Origin: ENR-C587 sp942493235
GTDB taxonomy: Bacteria > Bacteroidota > Ignavibacteria > Kapaibacteriales > UBA2268
Length of the DNA stretch: 64,000 nt
Assembly: GCA_942493235.1 (NCBI GenBank)
Contig: OW818676.1
Span: 1,984,001-2,048,000 of the forward strand
Direction: 5' to 3'
The notes beneath the pieces are model-generated. The model was given only the letters and a program-made list of their open reading frames with translations, made no database searches and had not been told where the DNA came from. This document shows positions 9,213 to 18,232 of this stretch, piece after piece (the first letter of the stretch is position 1; the number at the start of each line of letters is the position of its first letter). The translations under genes were made by a program, and so were the position numbers.

Positions 9213-9239
9213 AAAGGCGAATCTAAGATTCGCCTTTTT
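9213..9239. terminator. Intrinsic terminator between convergent genes
   Basis: A perfect 11-bp stem (AAAGGCGAATC, loop TAA, GATTCGCCTTT) is followed by TT, giving a classic U-tract for the plus strand. The minus-strand leucine-rich lipoprotein stops at 9238-9240, inside the T-tract, so the same hairpin (with TTTATA on the other strand) probably stops both genes. Confidence 0.85.
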
Positions 9240-10098
9240 AAAATAATACGGAGCAATGGGGAAGAGCAGTAATTATTCTTTGCTTTTCAGCTTCGGAGAA
9301 ATTATTACCCCATAGCGATAAATACTTCAATTTTGACCATTTAGATAAATCAGCCGGTAGTTTTGAAATTTTATTATTATACAAATGCAATTCTTCTAGT
9401 TCGCTACAGTTAGCAAAACCTTCAGGGAAATTTGTGATTTGATTATTTGCTACGTGAAAGTATTTTAGTTTAGTAAACTTTTCGCATTTGCCCGGTATTT
9501 CGCTTATTATGTTACTTTGGAAATCGAGTTTTTCTAAATTAGTCAAATTTTCGAAATTCAGCGGTAGAGATTTTATTTTATTGGAAGCAGCCAGTAACCA
9601 GCTCAATTTGGTACAATTAGAGATGCTTTCAGGTAAATCTTCTATCTTGTTTTCAGACAAATCAATTGACTGAAGTTTACTTAGATTTCCTATATATTTT
9701 GTAATATCTTTAATCTGATTATGTTTAAAAGATGCCCAAGTCAAGTTAGTCATATACTGAATTGTATCCGGAATATTAAATAAATTGTTGTTAGACGCTA
9801 TTAATAAAATTAAATCCTTACTATTTAATATAGGCTCAGGGAAAAGATACATCTTATTATATGAAATGTTTATAGTATTGATTTTGTTGAAATCGCTTAT
9901 TGTAGAGCATAAACCTGTTAATTCTCTGTGAGAAAGATCAAAATCAACTATGTCTTTAGACTTGTTTAAAGAATCATTTAATTCTTCGCAAGCTAATTTT
10001 TCGCAAACTTTGCATTCCGAATATTGAGTAATCGTTCGTTCACAAGAAAAATTAAACGAAATAAGTAATAGCAGACTAAGAAATATTTTTGTTTTCAT
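9238..10098 (-). CDS. Leucine-rich-repeat lipoprotein
   Basis: The 286-residue protein has a lipoprotein signal (MKTKIFLSLLLLISFNFSC; Cys19 as acylated residue). A Cys-rich stretch follows (ECKVCEKLACEE), then about nine leucine-rich repeats of about 23 residues from residue 50 to the end. Typical units are LQSIDLSENKIEDLPESI and LKYLSLWGNNFSEAE. These bacterial plant-type LRRs form a curved solenoid used for protein or glycan contacts. It starts four bases after the alpha-L-fucosidase stop, so it is the last gene of the leftward carbohydrate cluster and may help hold a substrate at the cell surface. Specific ligand unknown. Confidence 0.85.
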   Translation of the reverse strand: MKTKIFLSLLLLISFNFSCERTITQYSECKVCEKLACEELNDSLNKSKDIVDFDLSHRELTGLCSTISDFNKINTINISYNKMYLFPEPILNSKDLILLIASNNNLFNIPDTIQYMTNLTWASFKHNQIKDITKYIGNLSKLQSIDLSENKIEDLPESISNCTKLSWLLAASNKIKSLPLNFENLTNLEKLDFQSNIISEIPGKCEKFTKLKYFHVANNQITNFPEGFANCSELEELHLYNNKISKLPADLSKWSKLKYLSLWGNNFSEAEKQRIITALPHCSVLF

Positions 10099-10102
10099 AA
10101 TG

Positions 10103-11410
10103 TTATTTAATTGGTTTAATATTAAATACTGTAGTATCTGTTTCTACTTTTATTACTGTTGAAATATTATCTCTATAAGTTTTAGGTACTTTGATTTTGA
10201 ATCCGTTATTTGTATTAGAGAATTCAAGAGTTTCTCCGGTTTTGAAAACAGTTACTTTTTTGATTTTCGCAGGAAAGAATTTAAGATTTAAATTTTCAGA
10301 CTCTCCCCATTTAAAAATATTGATATAGAAGTTATTACCTTTACAAGAAGTGAATATATTATCTTCAAACGGCTGGTAAGGACCTCCGCGAGTGCCATAA
10401 ATTGTTTCTCCGTAAATCTTCAACCATGCACCAATATTGTTTAATCTATCAATATCACGTTGAGAAATTCTGCCGTCAGGCATAGGTCCGACTCCTACTA
10501 TATAGTTACCGTCTTGACAAATCACTTTTATCAATTCTCTTATTACAATCTGATAAGTTCTTACTATAGGTTCGACTGGTCTCCAGCTCCAGCTCCAACC
10601 CAATTGAATATTGGTTTCCCACAACTGATCGCGGTCAAATTTGTGAAAGCTGGTTTCAGGGTTCAAATATTCGCCGTTTATGCCTAACCTGTCATTAATT
10701 AAACAGTTAGGCTGCAATTGTTTAATTTTGTTAAATAAACTATATGAATCAATAAAAAACGATTCATTGCCACCATCAAAAAATACAAAATCCATTTTAC
10801 CATAATTTGTGCACAATTCTTCAACTTGATGATGTACAGATTGAACAAATCGCGAATGATTTTCAGTCAGTACATCTGAATTATACCAGTCCGGTCTGGA
10901 ATAATAGAAACCTAACTTCATCTTTTTACTATGAGCAGAATTAGCTAACATACCAAAAATATCTTTTTTATAGGGGCTATTTGCCGAAGTAATTTTGTAG
11001 TTTGAGTATTTAGTATCAAACATACTAAATCCATCATGGTGTTTTGCAACAAAAACAATATATTTAGCACCTGCATTTTGAAATATATCAATCCACTCGT
11101 CCGGATTATAAGCTGTCGGATTAAATGTCTTATAGAGAGAATCATATTGCTCGGACGGGATAGTGCGACATAAGCATAAACTGTTAGTGTCGTACGGGTA
11201 CCACTTGGACTTTCTCGACCAGCTCAATTCAAGACCTTCTTGGCTGATAGGTCCCCAATGTATCATAATTCCGAATTTTATATCTCGAAACCAACTATAA
11301 TCCTTTTCGTTTACTTTCGGGTAAGGGCATAGTTCTTGGTCAACGAAATTCTCTTTACATGCACCCAATGTAGCAAAAACAGTTAAAAGGCAAAAAAGTT
11401 TAAGTCGCAT
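10103..11410 (-). CDS. GH29-family alpha-L-fucosidase lipoprotein
   Basis: The 435-residue protein has a lipobox (FATLGAC, Cys18), so it is probably anchored in the periplasm or on the cell surface. The catalytic TIM barrel has the GH29 marks: FRDIKFGIMIHWGPISQEG near the start, AKYIVFVAKHHDGFSMFDTKYS at the His-His strand, and the nucleophile region GKMDFVFFDGGNE (Asp in FFDGG). The C-terminal part (about 345-435) is a beta domain. The family releases alpha-linked L-fucose from glycans. The gene lies 19 bases after the BadF-type sugar kinase and four before the leucine-rich lipoprotein, which supports a glycan-scavenging cluster. The acid/base residue is poorly conserved across GH29 and I did not locate it. 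Confidence 0.88.
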   Translation of the reverse strand: MRLKLFCLLTVFATLGACKENFVDQELCPYPKVNEKDYSWFRDIKFGIMIHWGPISQEGLELSWSRKSKWYPYDTNSLCLCRTIPSEQYDSLYKTFNPTAYNPDEWIDIFQNAGAKYIVFVAKHHDGFSMFDTKYSNYKITSANSPYKKDIFGMLANSAHSKKMKLGFYYSRPDWYNSDVLTENHSRFVQSVHHQVEELCTNYGKMDFVFFDGGNESFFIDSYSLFNKIKQLQPNCLINDRLGINGEYLNPETSFHKFDRDQLWETNIQLGWSWSWRPVEPIVRTYQIVIRELIKVICQDGNYIVGVGPMPDGRISQRDIDRLNNIGAWLKIYGETIYGTRGGPYQPFEDNIFTSCKGNNFYINIFKWGESENLNLKFFPAKIKKVTVFKTGETLEFSNTNNGFKIKVPKTYRDNISTVIKVETDTTVFNIKPIK

Positions 11411-11429
11411 ATTTTTCTCGGAAAATTAA

Positions 11430-12380
11430 TTAATCCATATCGTTTTCGATTAATTCCAAGCCTAAGGCTAAAGCACCTTCTAATGCCGTTGATTTTGGCT
11501 CTACTCTATTAAATATTTTATGATTATCAATTCTTTCATATAGCATTTTAGCAAGTAAAGTATTGTTTTCAATAATTCCACCCATTAAGCAGACAGGAAT
11601 TGATTTCACTTTATAACTTTTTAAAATTGCTTCTAATAGCTCCATTAAGTGATAAGCGGCACGCTGAATAATTTCAAGGCAGACTGGGTCGCCGTCTTCA
11701 GCTGCTTTCATTACTATCGGAGTAAGCATGTGGTATTCAAAACTGCGTTCTGCATAAGCTTTCACAATAGTTCTCGGATTATCCAAATCAATATTCGGGA
11801 ACATATCGACAAATTGTTGAGTAATAATTGTGGGGTTACCTCTGCCGTCAATTGACCGTACTATAGCGGTTAATCCTTCTTTACCAATCCATGCACCGCT
11901 ACCTTCGTCGTCAAGTTCAATTCCCCATCCGCCACATCTTACGAAATGATTTTTTGCAGATTTGCCAATTGCAATCGAGCCGGTTCCGACTATCATTACA
12001 ATGCCGTTATCTCCACCGAAAGCTCCCTCTAATGCAAGTTCTGCATCACTTATTACAATTAAGTCGTTTAAAGTTATCTTTTGACCACGAGCTAATGTTT
12101 TTAACAAATGTGCCGACCGCTTTTTTTCTTCTTCGAGCCATACACCTGCAAGCCCAATAACTACAGCATCTAATTCCACAGAATCAATATCTGCCTGAGA
12201 GCATAAGTCTGAAATTACATTAAGTAGTCTCTCGCAAGACTCTCCAACACCCACGGTGCCAACTCTGGTTGTACCGGCAAATGCTCGTGCTATTTCAGTT
12301 CCGTTTTTAAATAATATTCCTCTGGTGCGTGTACCGCCACCATCTATTCCGATAATGGTTGTTTCTCTTACAGTGCTCAT
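11430..12380 (-). CDS. BadF/BadG-type sugar kinase, N-acetylglucosamine kinase-like
   Basis: The 316-residue ASKHA-fold protein has the phosphate-1 motif GIDGGGTRTRGILF (10-23), the phosphate-2 motif VMIVGTGSIAIGK and the conserved loop GGWGIELDDEGSGAWIGKEGL. The adenosine motif is near LMGGIIENN. This is the pattern of the BadF/BadG/BcrA/BcrD family branch that includes N-acetylglucosamine and glucosamine kinases. It probably phosphorylates an amino sugar freed from glycans before cytosolic catabolism. It sits between a secreted 5'-nucleotidase (96 bases upstream) and the GH29 fucosidase (19 bases downstream), consistent with co-expression. The exact sugar is inferred from family and context only. 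Confidence 0.8.
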   Translation of the reverse strand: MSTVRETTIIGIDGGGTRTRGILFKNGTEIARAFAGTTRVGTVGVGESCERLLNVISDLCSQADIDSVELDAVVIGLAGVWLEEEKKRSAHLLKTLARGQKITLNDLIVISDAELALEGAFGGDNGIVMIVGTGSIAIGKSAKNHFVRCGGWGIELDDEGSGAWIGKEGLTAIVRSIDGRGNPTIITQQFVDMFPNIDLDNPRTIVKAYAERSFEYHMLTPIVMKAAEDGDPVCLEIIQRAAYHLMELLEAILKSYKVKSIPVCLMGGIIENNTLLAKMLYERIDNHKIFNRVEPKSTALEGALALGLELIENDMD

Positions 12381-12476
12381 CTAATAATCCAATTATTATA
12401 AAATCAATTCGTGATATGAATAGCATATACTATGCCATAGAAAAATAAAATGTTGACTAAGTCCTTATATTAAAGA

Positions 12477-13919
12477 TTACCTTGCTGCTCCCATCTCGCA
12501 TTTTGGGGTATAATCCAAATACTTAGTCAGAAGATTATTCCAAGTCGTATTTAATTTCTTTAAATACTTTATCAATGGGTCTCGCGGGTTTTCACCGATA
12601 TTCCTGATATATTTACTACAGTCTTTAATCGAGTAGTTATCGCCATTATTATAAATAAAATCGGGTATAACAACAAAATACTTTTTATCGTCTTCTAATA
12701 ATGTACCATCATCAAGTTTAAAATTTTCGAGCTGATTAACTCCCGAAATAAATGGTTTACGCTTTTCATATATGTCTTTAATTGCTTTGCCGTCCATTTC
12801 AACAATATATAGCTCATTATCAAATGGTAAAATACCAATAATATCCGATAGAGTGATTTCGCCCTTGGGAAGCGACTGTCGAACACTTCCACGGTTAATC
12901 ATTGCTATTTTGGCTTCAGGATTATATCTTAGCCATGAATTGAGTATCAAATTAACTAAAGCCGGCGAATTCGACTCGAATTCAGCGTCTGAATAAGCTA
13001 TTGTATTCTTTAATATTTTGTCGGTAGAATCTTTCCATTTATTGATTACACTTAATATTTTCTCGTCTTTGGTTTTTGAAGTTACCGGAATTTGCTCTGC
13101 TTTCAAACCAATAATTTCTCTTTTGGTTTCATCATATTTTAAAGAAATTTTTACATACCCACGAAGATAAGGATTGCCTTCAATAATCGCCACTCCGTCA
13201 ATTATTTCTGCAAAACTTGTGTGGCAGTGCCCACCTGCTATCACCGAAAATCCGTATTTTTTAGCAATTGGAATTAGTTTCTTTAATTCAGAACTGCATA
13301 CATGAGCTACTAATACTTTGATTTCAGCTTTTTCGATTTTTGGGCTATATCTATGGAGAGCTGTTTCGTAAGTAGAAAATTTGACATTTTTCACATTTTT
13401 GGGATTACTGAGAGAGGGGGTTTCTATATTAGCTAAACCAAGGAATGCAACCCTGATTTTCCCAATTTCTTTAATTACATAAGGTGAAAAATTCGAGTTA
13501 GTGTCAATTGAATTGTTAAATTTAAGATTTGCAGATATATAATTAAAATTCGCTCCACTAACTAATTTATTCAATTCGTCATTTCCATAGTCAAATTCGT
13601 GATTACCGAATGCAGAAACGCAGTATCCCATTGCATTCATAACTTCTTGCATTGATTTACCTTTTGTGAAAGTAGAAATTGCAGTTCCGGTATAATTATC
13701 CCCTCCACTGATTATTAAAGTGTTTTTGTAATCAATGCTGTCCACAGTTTTCCATTGATTATACATCTCCGCGGCACCGCCGTTTTTACCTTCGTTTATC
13801 ATCCAGCCATGTTCATCACTGGTAAATAAAATATTTAATTCGACTTCTCTTGCACTTGCATTTATACCTATTAAAAGGCTTATCAATATCGCAGCTATTT
13901 TAAATTTTCCTTTAATCAT
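12477..13919 (-). CDS. Secreted 5'-nucleotidase / metallophosphoesterase (UshA-like)
   Basis: A signal peptide (MIKGKFKIAAILISLLIGINASA) precedes a calcineurin-like phosphoesterase domain with all metal-ligand motifs: FTSDEHGW, ISGGDNYTG, FGNHEFDYG and GGHCHTSFAE. The C-terminal 5'-nucleotidase domain (about 300-470) carries NRGSVRQSLPKGEITLSDI, ILPFDNELYIVEMDG and NNGDNYSI. UshA-type enzymes release phosphate and nucleosides from nucleotides, or cleave UDP-sugars, in the periplasm. The usual NGGGIR motif that shapes the adenine pocket reads NRGSVR, so substrate range may differ. It leads the leftward cluster with the sugar kinase and fucosidase. Length (480) is slightly shorter than UshA. 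Confidence 0.88.
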   Translation of the reverse strand: MIKGKFKIAAILISLLIGINASAREVELNILFTSDEHGWMINEGKNGGAAEMYNQWKTVDSIDYKNTLIISGGDNYTGTAISTFTKGKSMQEVMNAMGYCVSAFGNHEFDYGNDELNKLVSGANFNYISANLKFNNSIDTNSNFSPYVIKEIGKIRVAFLGLANIETPSLSNPKNVKNVKFSTYETALHRYSPKIEKAEIKVLVAHVCSSELKKLIPIAKKYGFSVIAGGHCHTSFAEIIDGVAIIEGNPYLRGYVKISLKYDETKREIIGLKAEQIPVTSKTKDEKILSVINKWKDSTDKILKNTIAYSDAEFESNSPALVNLILNSWLRYNPEAKIAMINRGSVRQSLPKGEITLSDIIGILPFDNELYIVEMDGKAIKDIYEKRKPFISGVNQLENFKLDDGTLLEDDKKYFVVIPDFIYNNGDNYSIKDCSKYIRNIGENPRDPLIKYLKKLNTTWNNLLTKYLDYTPKCEMGAAR

Positions 13920-14419
13920 CGTCTGTATCCATAATTATAAATAATATAATTTGCAAACTTAATAAAAATGCTTTATAATTGGAATTATTTTAATTGTTCT
14001 TTGGAATATTTATACTATTGCATAGGTCTATGATTGCTGTTTAACAATGATCACATACTTGCTAAGGCAATTATATTTCAACGTGAAAGAGGCTGTGTAA
14101 ATACTGCTAAGCTACTATAAATTTTCGCAGTTTTTATCACACCCTCTATTTAACTCCACGCTTTAGAGTTTGGAAACAAGTACTGTGTGGAATTACAAAC
14201 AGTAATCAAAGGCTTTTACAAAGCCTCTAAAGTATTTGTTGAACAGAAGAATAATTAAAGTATTTATCGTTTGAAATAAACTGAAATAATCGATAAATAG
14301 AAAGATGATATTGAGAATACACTGAAATAAAAGATAAAATATTATCGTTTGAAATAAACTGAAATAATAGATAAATAGAAAGATGCAATTACTTAATCAA
14401 TTACTGAATCGGATAATTA
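13920..14419. repeat. Gene-free gap with a degenerate GAGGCTGTGTAAA element and a 44-bp direct repeat
   Basis: No gene is visible. A degenerate member of the dispersed GAGGCTGTGTAAA family runs from about 14088 to 14229; its far end, GGCTTTTACAAAGCCTCT, is the inverted counterpart. Next to the histidine kinase start, a 44-bp sequence beginning TTATCGTTTGAAATAAACTG occurs at 14264-14307 and again at 14342-14385, differing at one base (C versus A after GAAATAAT), with a partial copy between. The repeat period is 78 bp and the second copy ends 34 bases before the kinase start, so it could affect its expression. Confidence 0.75.
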
Positions 14420-16402
14420 ATGAAATTTAGAATCGATAAAAAAAACTATATTTATATACTGACCACTCTGATAGTGTGCATATTATATTTATACTATGAT
14501 ACTAAAGAAAATTCAAGCCAAATAACTTCAATTATTGAGACAGAGACTAAGTCTCTATCTAATATAATTACAAGTGGTTTTGAAAATACGATTTCCGCTT
14601 CTACTGCTTTAGAAGAAGAAATGATTGAGAACTTGGAGTATAATTCTAAAGTAATAGCTGAAAAGATAAATGACGGAATTATAAATAGTAAAAAGTTAAG
14701 TAAAATAGCTAACGATTTGGATATTGAACTGATATGTGTTTTAAATAATGATTTTTCTGTTTTAAGCTCAAGTGCCGAACATCATTTTGAAATTAATGAG
14801 CATATTATTGAAGATATGCAATTCATGAAATCTAATAATTATGCTTGGGTTGAAATCGGTGAGACTGAATCAGTGCTAAACGGCAGAGCTCTATATCTTT
14901 TTGCAAAGAATAATATTAGTAACGTAAACAATATTAGTAATATAATTATTATTGGTTTAAACTCTGCTCGGTTGACGGAATACCGTAGGAATTTCGGAAT
15001 TGGAAAGCAAATAGCCGATGTGATAAAAAATTCAGATATCAAATATCTAATGATTCAAGATAATGAGGGCATAATCTCAGCAAGCGGAAAATTTAATAAT
15101 GTAAGGGCTGTAAATGTAGATTCTATAATTGACTTTATGCAAAAAAACAGAATTGATAACATAACTAATTATAATATGGATAGTATGGTCTTTGAAATTA
15201 TCAAACCGGTAAGAATAAGTAATTCCAATACAGCTATTATGAGGCTCGGTATTTCATTAAATAAATATGAGCAAATAAAAGACAAGTCCAACTTTAGAGC
15301 TATTGGGATAGCGATAATATTTTTTATAATAAATTTGATTATAATTCTGCTTCTCTCTGCCCGCAAAGCTTATTCTGGATTAGAAAAAGAGATTAATATT
15401 ATCAGCTCTTATAATACTTTGATTTTGGAAAATATGGCTGATGCTGTAATGGCTGTTGATTCCAACGATAGAATTATTATTGTCAATAACGCTCTTGAAC
15501 ATATTTTTGAAGTTCCTAAATCAGAAATTCTTAATAAAAATTTTAAAAAGTATCTTGATTTATCCGATTTATTCACTATCAATCAAACCGAAGAGAAAAC
15601 AATAAAAATTAATGGAAAAAATAAAATTTTGTCTTTTGTGATTTCCACGATTAATATTGAAGAAAAGACTAAAGTAAGAATTATAATTATCAGAGACTTG
15701 ACTTTAGAGAAAGAAGTTCAATCCGCTCTAAATCGGAAAGAGAAACTTTCTGCAATGGGTGAGCTTGCTGCATCTGTTGCTCATGAAATTAGAAACCCAC
15801 TGAATTCAATTAATATCATTGCCCAGAGGTTTGAATTGGAGTTTGAACCACAGACAGACAGCCAAGAGTATTACAAACTTCTTAAAGTAGTACGAGAAGA
15901 AGCTCAAAGAGTTAATAGAATTATTAAGCAATTTCTGGACTATGCTCGCCCTGCGAATTTAAATCTAAAATTATCAAATATAGAATCAATTATCAATGAT
16001 TGTTATAATTTGATGAAAGCTCAGATGGAGCAGAAAAATATTAGATTTGAGTTTGTATCAAATCTAAATTCCGACAGTTTGATTATGCTTGACAATGACA
16101 AAATCAAGCAGGTGTTTATTAATCTGTTCGGGAACTCAATTGATGCTATAGATAAAGACGGATTTATCAAATGCAAAATTAATGCTCAAGATGAAAATAT
16201 TGAAATTATAATATATGATAGTGGTGGCGGTATAGCAGAGAATATAATCGGGAAAATATTTAATTTGTATTTTACAACCAAGCATTCAGGTACCGGATTG
16301 GGGCTTAGTGTAGTTCATCAGATTATTTCAGAGCATAATGGAATGTTATCTGTTAAAAATAATGAATATGGTGCGGAATTTTCAATAAAATTAAGGATTT
16401 AG
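14420..16402 (+). CDS. Membrane sensor histidine kinase with periplasmic and PAS domains (NtrB/AtoS type)
   Basis: The 660-residue kinase has membrane segments at about 9-26 and 293-313 around a ~265-residue periplasmic sensor domain. A cytoplasmic PAS domain follows at about 330-430 (NTLILENMADAVMAVDSNDRI). The HisKA phospho-acceptor is ELAASVAHEIRNPL (His455), and the HATPase domain shows NLFGNSIDAIDKDG, DSGGGI and SGTGLGLSVV. The HEIRNPL form and short ATP domain are typical of NtrB/AtoS/ZraS kinases, which usually pair with sigma-54 activators. No response regulator is adjacent, so it is an orphan here. RecX starts seven bases after its stop. The signal is unknown. Confidence 0.92.
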   Translation: MKFRIDKKNYIYILTTLIVCILYLYYDTKENSSQITSIIETETKSLSNIITSGFENTISASTALEEEMIENLEYNSKVIAEKINDGIINSKKLSKIANDLDIELICVLNNDFSVLSSSAEHHFEINEHIIEDMQFMKSNNYAWVEIGETESVLNGRALYLFAKNNISNVNNISNIIIIGLNSARLTEYRRNFGIGKQIADVIKNSDIKYLMIQDNEGIISASGKFNNVRAVNVDSIIDFMQKNRIDNITNYNMDSMVFEIIKPVRISNSNTAIMRLGISLNKYEQIKDKSNFRAIGIAIIFFIINLIIILLLSARKAYSGLEKEINIISSYNTLILENMADAVMAVDSNDRIIIVNNALEHIFEVPKSEILNKNFKKYLDLSDLFTINQTEEKTIKINGKNKILSFVISTINIEEKTKVRIIIIRDLTLEKEVQSALNRKEKLSAMGELAASVAHEIRNPLNSINIIAQRFELEFEPQTDSQEYYKLLKVVREEAQRVNRIIKQFLDYARPANLNLKLSNIESIINDCYNLMKAQMEQKNIRFEFVSNLNSDSLIMLDNDKIKQVFINLFGNSIDAIDKDGFIKCKINAQDENIEIIIYDSGGGIAENIIGKIFNLYFTTKHSGTGLGLSVVHQIISEHNGMLSVKNNEYGAEFSIKLRI

Positions 16403-16409
16403 TGCATAT

Positions 16410-17072
16410 ATGCCAGATATTGAACCAATAATTTTATCAATAGTCGGAATTAGAAATACTTCCGAATGTTGGCTGAATTTTAATAATGGTGAATCCATTA
16501 GATGCTCTATCGACATAGTATCAAAGTATTATCTGAAAAGAGCCATGCTTATTAACTCCGAGCTGATGAATAATATACTTTCGGAGCAGAGGATTATTAA
16601 TGTAAAAAAATCAGCTTATAGATACGCATCGTTTAAACCGAGAACAGTCTATCAGGTAAAAGATAAATTAAATCAATTGGGATATGAACCCTCCGAAATC
16701 GAAATTGGTATCAATTTTTTAGTTCAGTTTAACTTTCTTGATGATTATGCTTATGCCAAAAATTATATTAAAAATAGAGCTAAAGCTAAGAAATTCGGTA
16801 AAAGTAGAATTATAATCGAATTAAAAAAATTAAGGATAAACGAAGAGTTAATTGAAACAGCCTTAAGCGAAGACTATGACGAAGAAGCTACTTATAATGA
16901 TGCTGTCGATGCTTATCATAAAAAAATAAGAATGCTTACCAATAAGCCTTTAGACAAACAAAAAAGAGCTGTAATCGACTATTTAGCCAGAAGAGGGTTT
17001 ACTTGGAGCATTATTAGTAAAGTGTTAGAAAATAATTTTAATATCGAGCCTAATGAATATGATTTTGATTAA
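16410..17072 (+). CDS. recX: Regulatory protein RecX
   Basis: The 220-residue protein shows the three-helix RecX repeats: PRTVYQVKDKLNQLGYEPSEI, FNFLDDYAYAKNYIKNRAKAKKFG and KQKRAVIDYLARRGFTWSII. RecX binds the groove of RecA filaments and limits recombinase activity. The first ~65 residues are an extension (LSIVGIRNTSECWLNF onward) resembling that found in Bacteroidota RecX proteins. recA is not nearby; in this group recX is often separated from it. It starts seven bases after the histidine kinase, with the ATG in the sequence GCATATATG, and probably shares its transcript. The extension and length agree with the family. Confidence 0.88.
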   Translation: MPDIEPIILSIVGIRNTSECWLNFNNGESIRCSIDIVSKYYLKRAMLINSELMNNILSEQRIINVKKSAYRYASFKPRTVYQVKDKLNQLGYEPSEIEIGINFLVQFNFLDDYAYAKNYIKNRAKAKKFGKSRIIIELKKLRINEELIETALSEDYDEEATYNDAVDAYHKKIRMLTNKPLDKQKRAVIDYLARRGFTWSIISKVLENNFNIEPNEYDFD

Positions 17073-17181
17073 AAGTTGAAATTTACTGTAACTGTTGCAA
17101 CAAATATAAATGCAACAAACGGGTATTAGTTCTGTTTTACTTGATATAATAATTACCCTAAGTGATTTTATCCCAATTTAA

Positions 17182-17439
17182 AAGAGGCTGTGTAAAAACT
17201 GCCACAAGACGGCAAATATTATTCCCAGCACCATTCAAGTGGCATGTCTAAAAAATTGTCATTCTGAACGAAGTGAAGAATCCAGATAATGCTAACTTGT
17301 TGATAACTCTGGATTCTTCGTTACACTCAGAATGACGATTTTGAAATGTTTTTACTTTTTAAACAACCTCATCAGAGACTTTGAGTACTTGTTTTTGTTG
17401 AAAAAACTGTAGCAATCAAAGGTTTTTACACAGCCTCTT
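17182..17439. repeat. 258-bp MITE-like element with 18-bp terminal inverted repeats
   Basis: The left end AAGAGGCTGTGTAAAAAC (17182-17199) is the exact inverse of the right end at 17422-17439. Inside lies a 79-bp palindromic core (17258-17336). There is no coding capacity and no clear target duplication. Fragments with the same ends recur elsewhere in the window (about 14090, 23160-23222, 37327-37464, 37713, 37834). It fills most of the gene-free stretch from 17073 to 17568. Confidence 0.75.
17258..17336. repeat. 79-bp palindromic repeat, copy 1
   Basis: Imperfect 29-bp inverted arms, GTCATTCTGAACGAAGTGAA and onward against the inverse of TCTGGATTCTTCGTTACACT, surround ~21 bases. The same 77-79 bp unit occurs seven times in the window. 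Confidence 0.9.
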
Positions 17440-17568
17440 CTGCGTGGGGAAACAATCACTGTGATAAATTAATATCAGTAATCTTATGGTCTTTACTCAG
17501 CCCATTCAGAAATGGGTTGAATGGAATGCCGAGATAAAATATTTCGCTTTTTCAACATTCATTTAATA

Positions 17569-17988
17569 TTAGACTTCTGTCTTTAAAACAAAAACTAAGG
17601 AGTCTTGATAAGTACTCGGACTTTTCAATTGGCAGGGAGCTATATTCTCAAATCTGCCTACTATCGAAGAATTAACATTACAAGGTTTGTTATTCTGAAA
17701 AAACTCAATTTTAATAGCTCCGTCTTTAACATGGATATTGGTTGAGCAAGAAAGAATCTGCCATACCATTCCTGCAAAATTCAACGTACTCAATTGAGCT
17801 TTTATCGTTTTTTCAAACGGTTTATTATAATCAAAACTGACTTTAAATTGTTCGATTACTTCTTTTGAATCCTTTTTTACAATTTTAAAATCACCACCAG
17901 CCATAAGAGCATCTGTTGCAGTTATTTTAATTGTAACAGGACCTTCATTTGGCTTGACAAAACAGAATCTATTTGATTTTTTTTCCAT
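17569..17988 (-). CDS. Uncharacterised 139-residue protein downstream of the V4R sensor
   Basis: I do not recognise a family. The protein lacks a signal peptide or membrane segment and has alternating beta-strand character throughout, e.g. PVTIKITATDALMAGGDFKIV and AIKIEFFQNNKPCN. Cysteines are at about residues 9, 81, 104 and 119, possibly enough for a metal site but in no known pattern. It starts 46 bases after a 65-residue gene, which itself overlaps a XylR_N/V4R gene, so the three are probably one leftward operon. A role linked to small-molecule sensing by that protein is inference only. Confidence 0.6.
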   Translation of the reverse strand: MEKKSNRFCFVKPNEGPVTIKITATDALMAGGDFKIVKKDSKEVIEQFKVSFDYNKPFEKTIKAQLSTLNFAGMVWQILSCSTNIHVKDGAIKIEFFQNNKPCNVNSSIVGRFENIAPCQLKSPSTYQDSLVFVLKTEV

Positions 17989-18034
17989 AATGTTTCTCTT
18001 AATTAATTAGTCTAATATTTGAATTTACAAACAA

Positions 18035-18232
18035 TTATTTAATTACAATTTCTTTTCTTTTAGTAAGTATTTCGACTGCTTCTGCAAATAACTTTAAGTT
18101 TTCTTCGCTGTCCGGTTCAATTGCAGCTTGAATGCTGGGAATTTTAGTTGCTTTCGCTAGCTCCATTTTACCAGAAATACCCAATTTATTACTGATATGC
18201 TTATAGTATTCAATTAATTTCTGCCCCATCAT
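18035..18232 (-). CDS. 65-residue protein, translationally coupled to the V4R gene
   Basis: The frame extends to a TTG at 18244, but the ATG at 18232 overlaps the upstream stop as ATGA, the usual sign of translational coupling, so I chose it. The product is small, soluble and helical (MGQKLIEYYKHISNKLGI, then EENLKLFAEAVEILTKRKEIV). The length and helix pattern suggest a small partner or subunit, but I recognise no family. It lies between the XylR_N/V4R gene and the 139-residue gene. Confidence 0.6.
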   Translation of the reverse strand: MMGQKLIEYYKHISNKLGISGKMELAKATKIPSIQAAIEPDSEENLKLFAEAVEILTKRKEIVIK

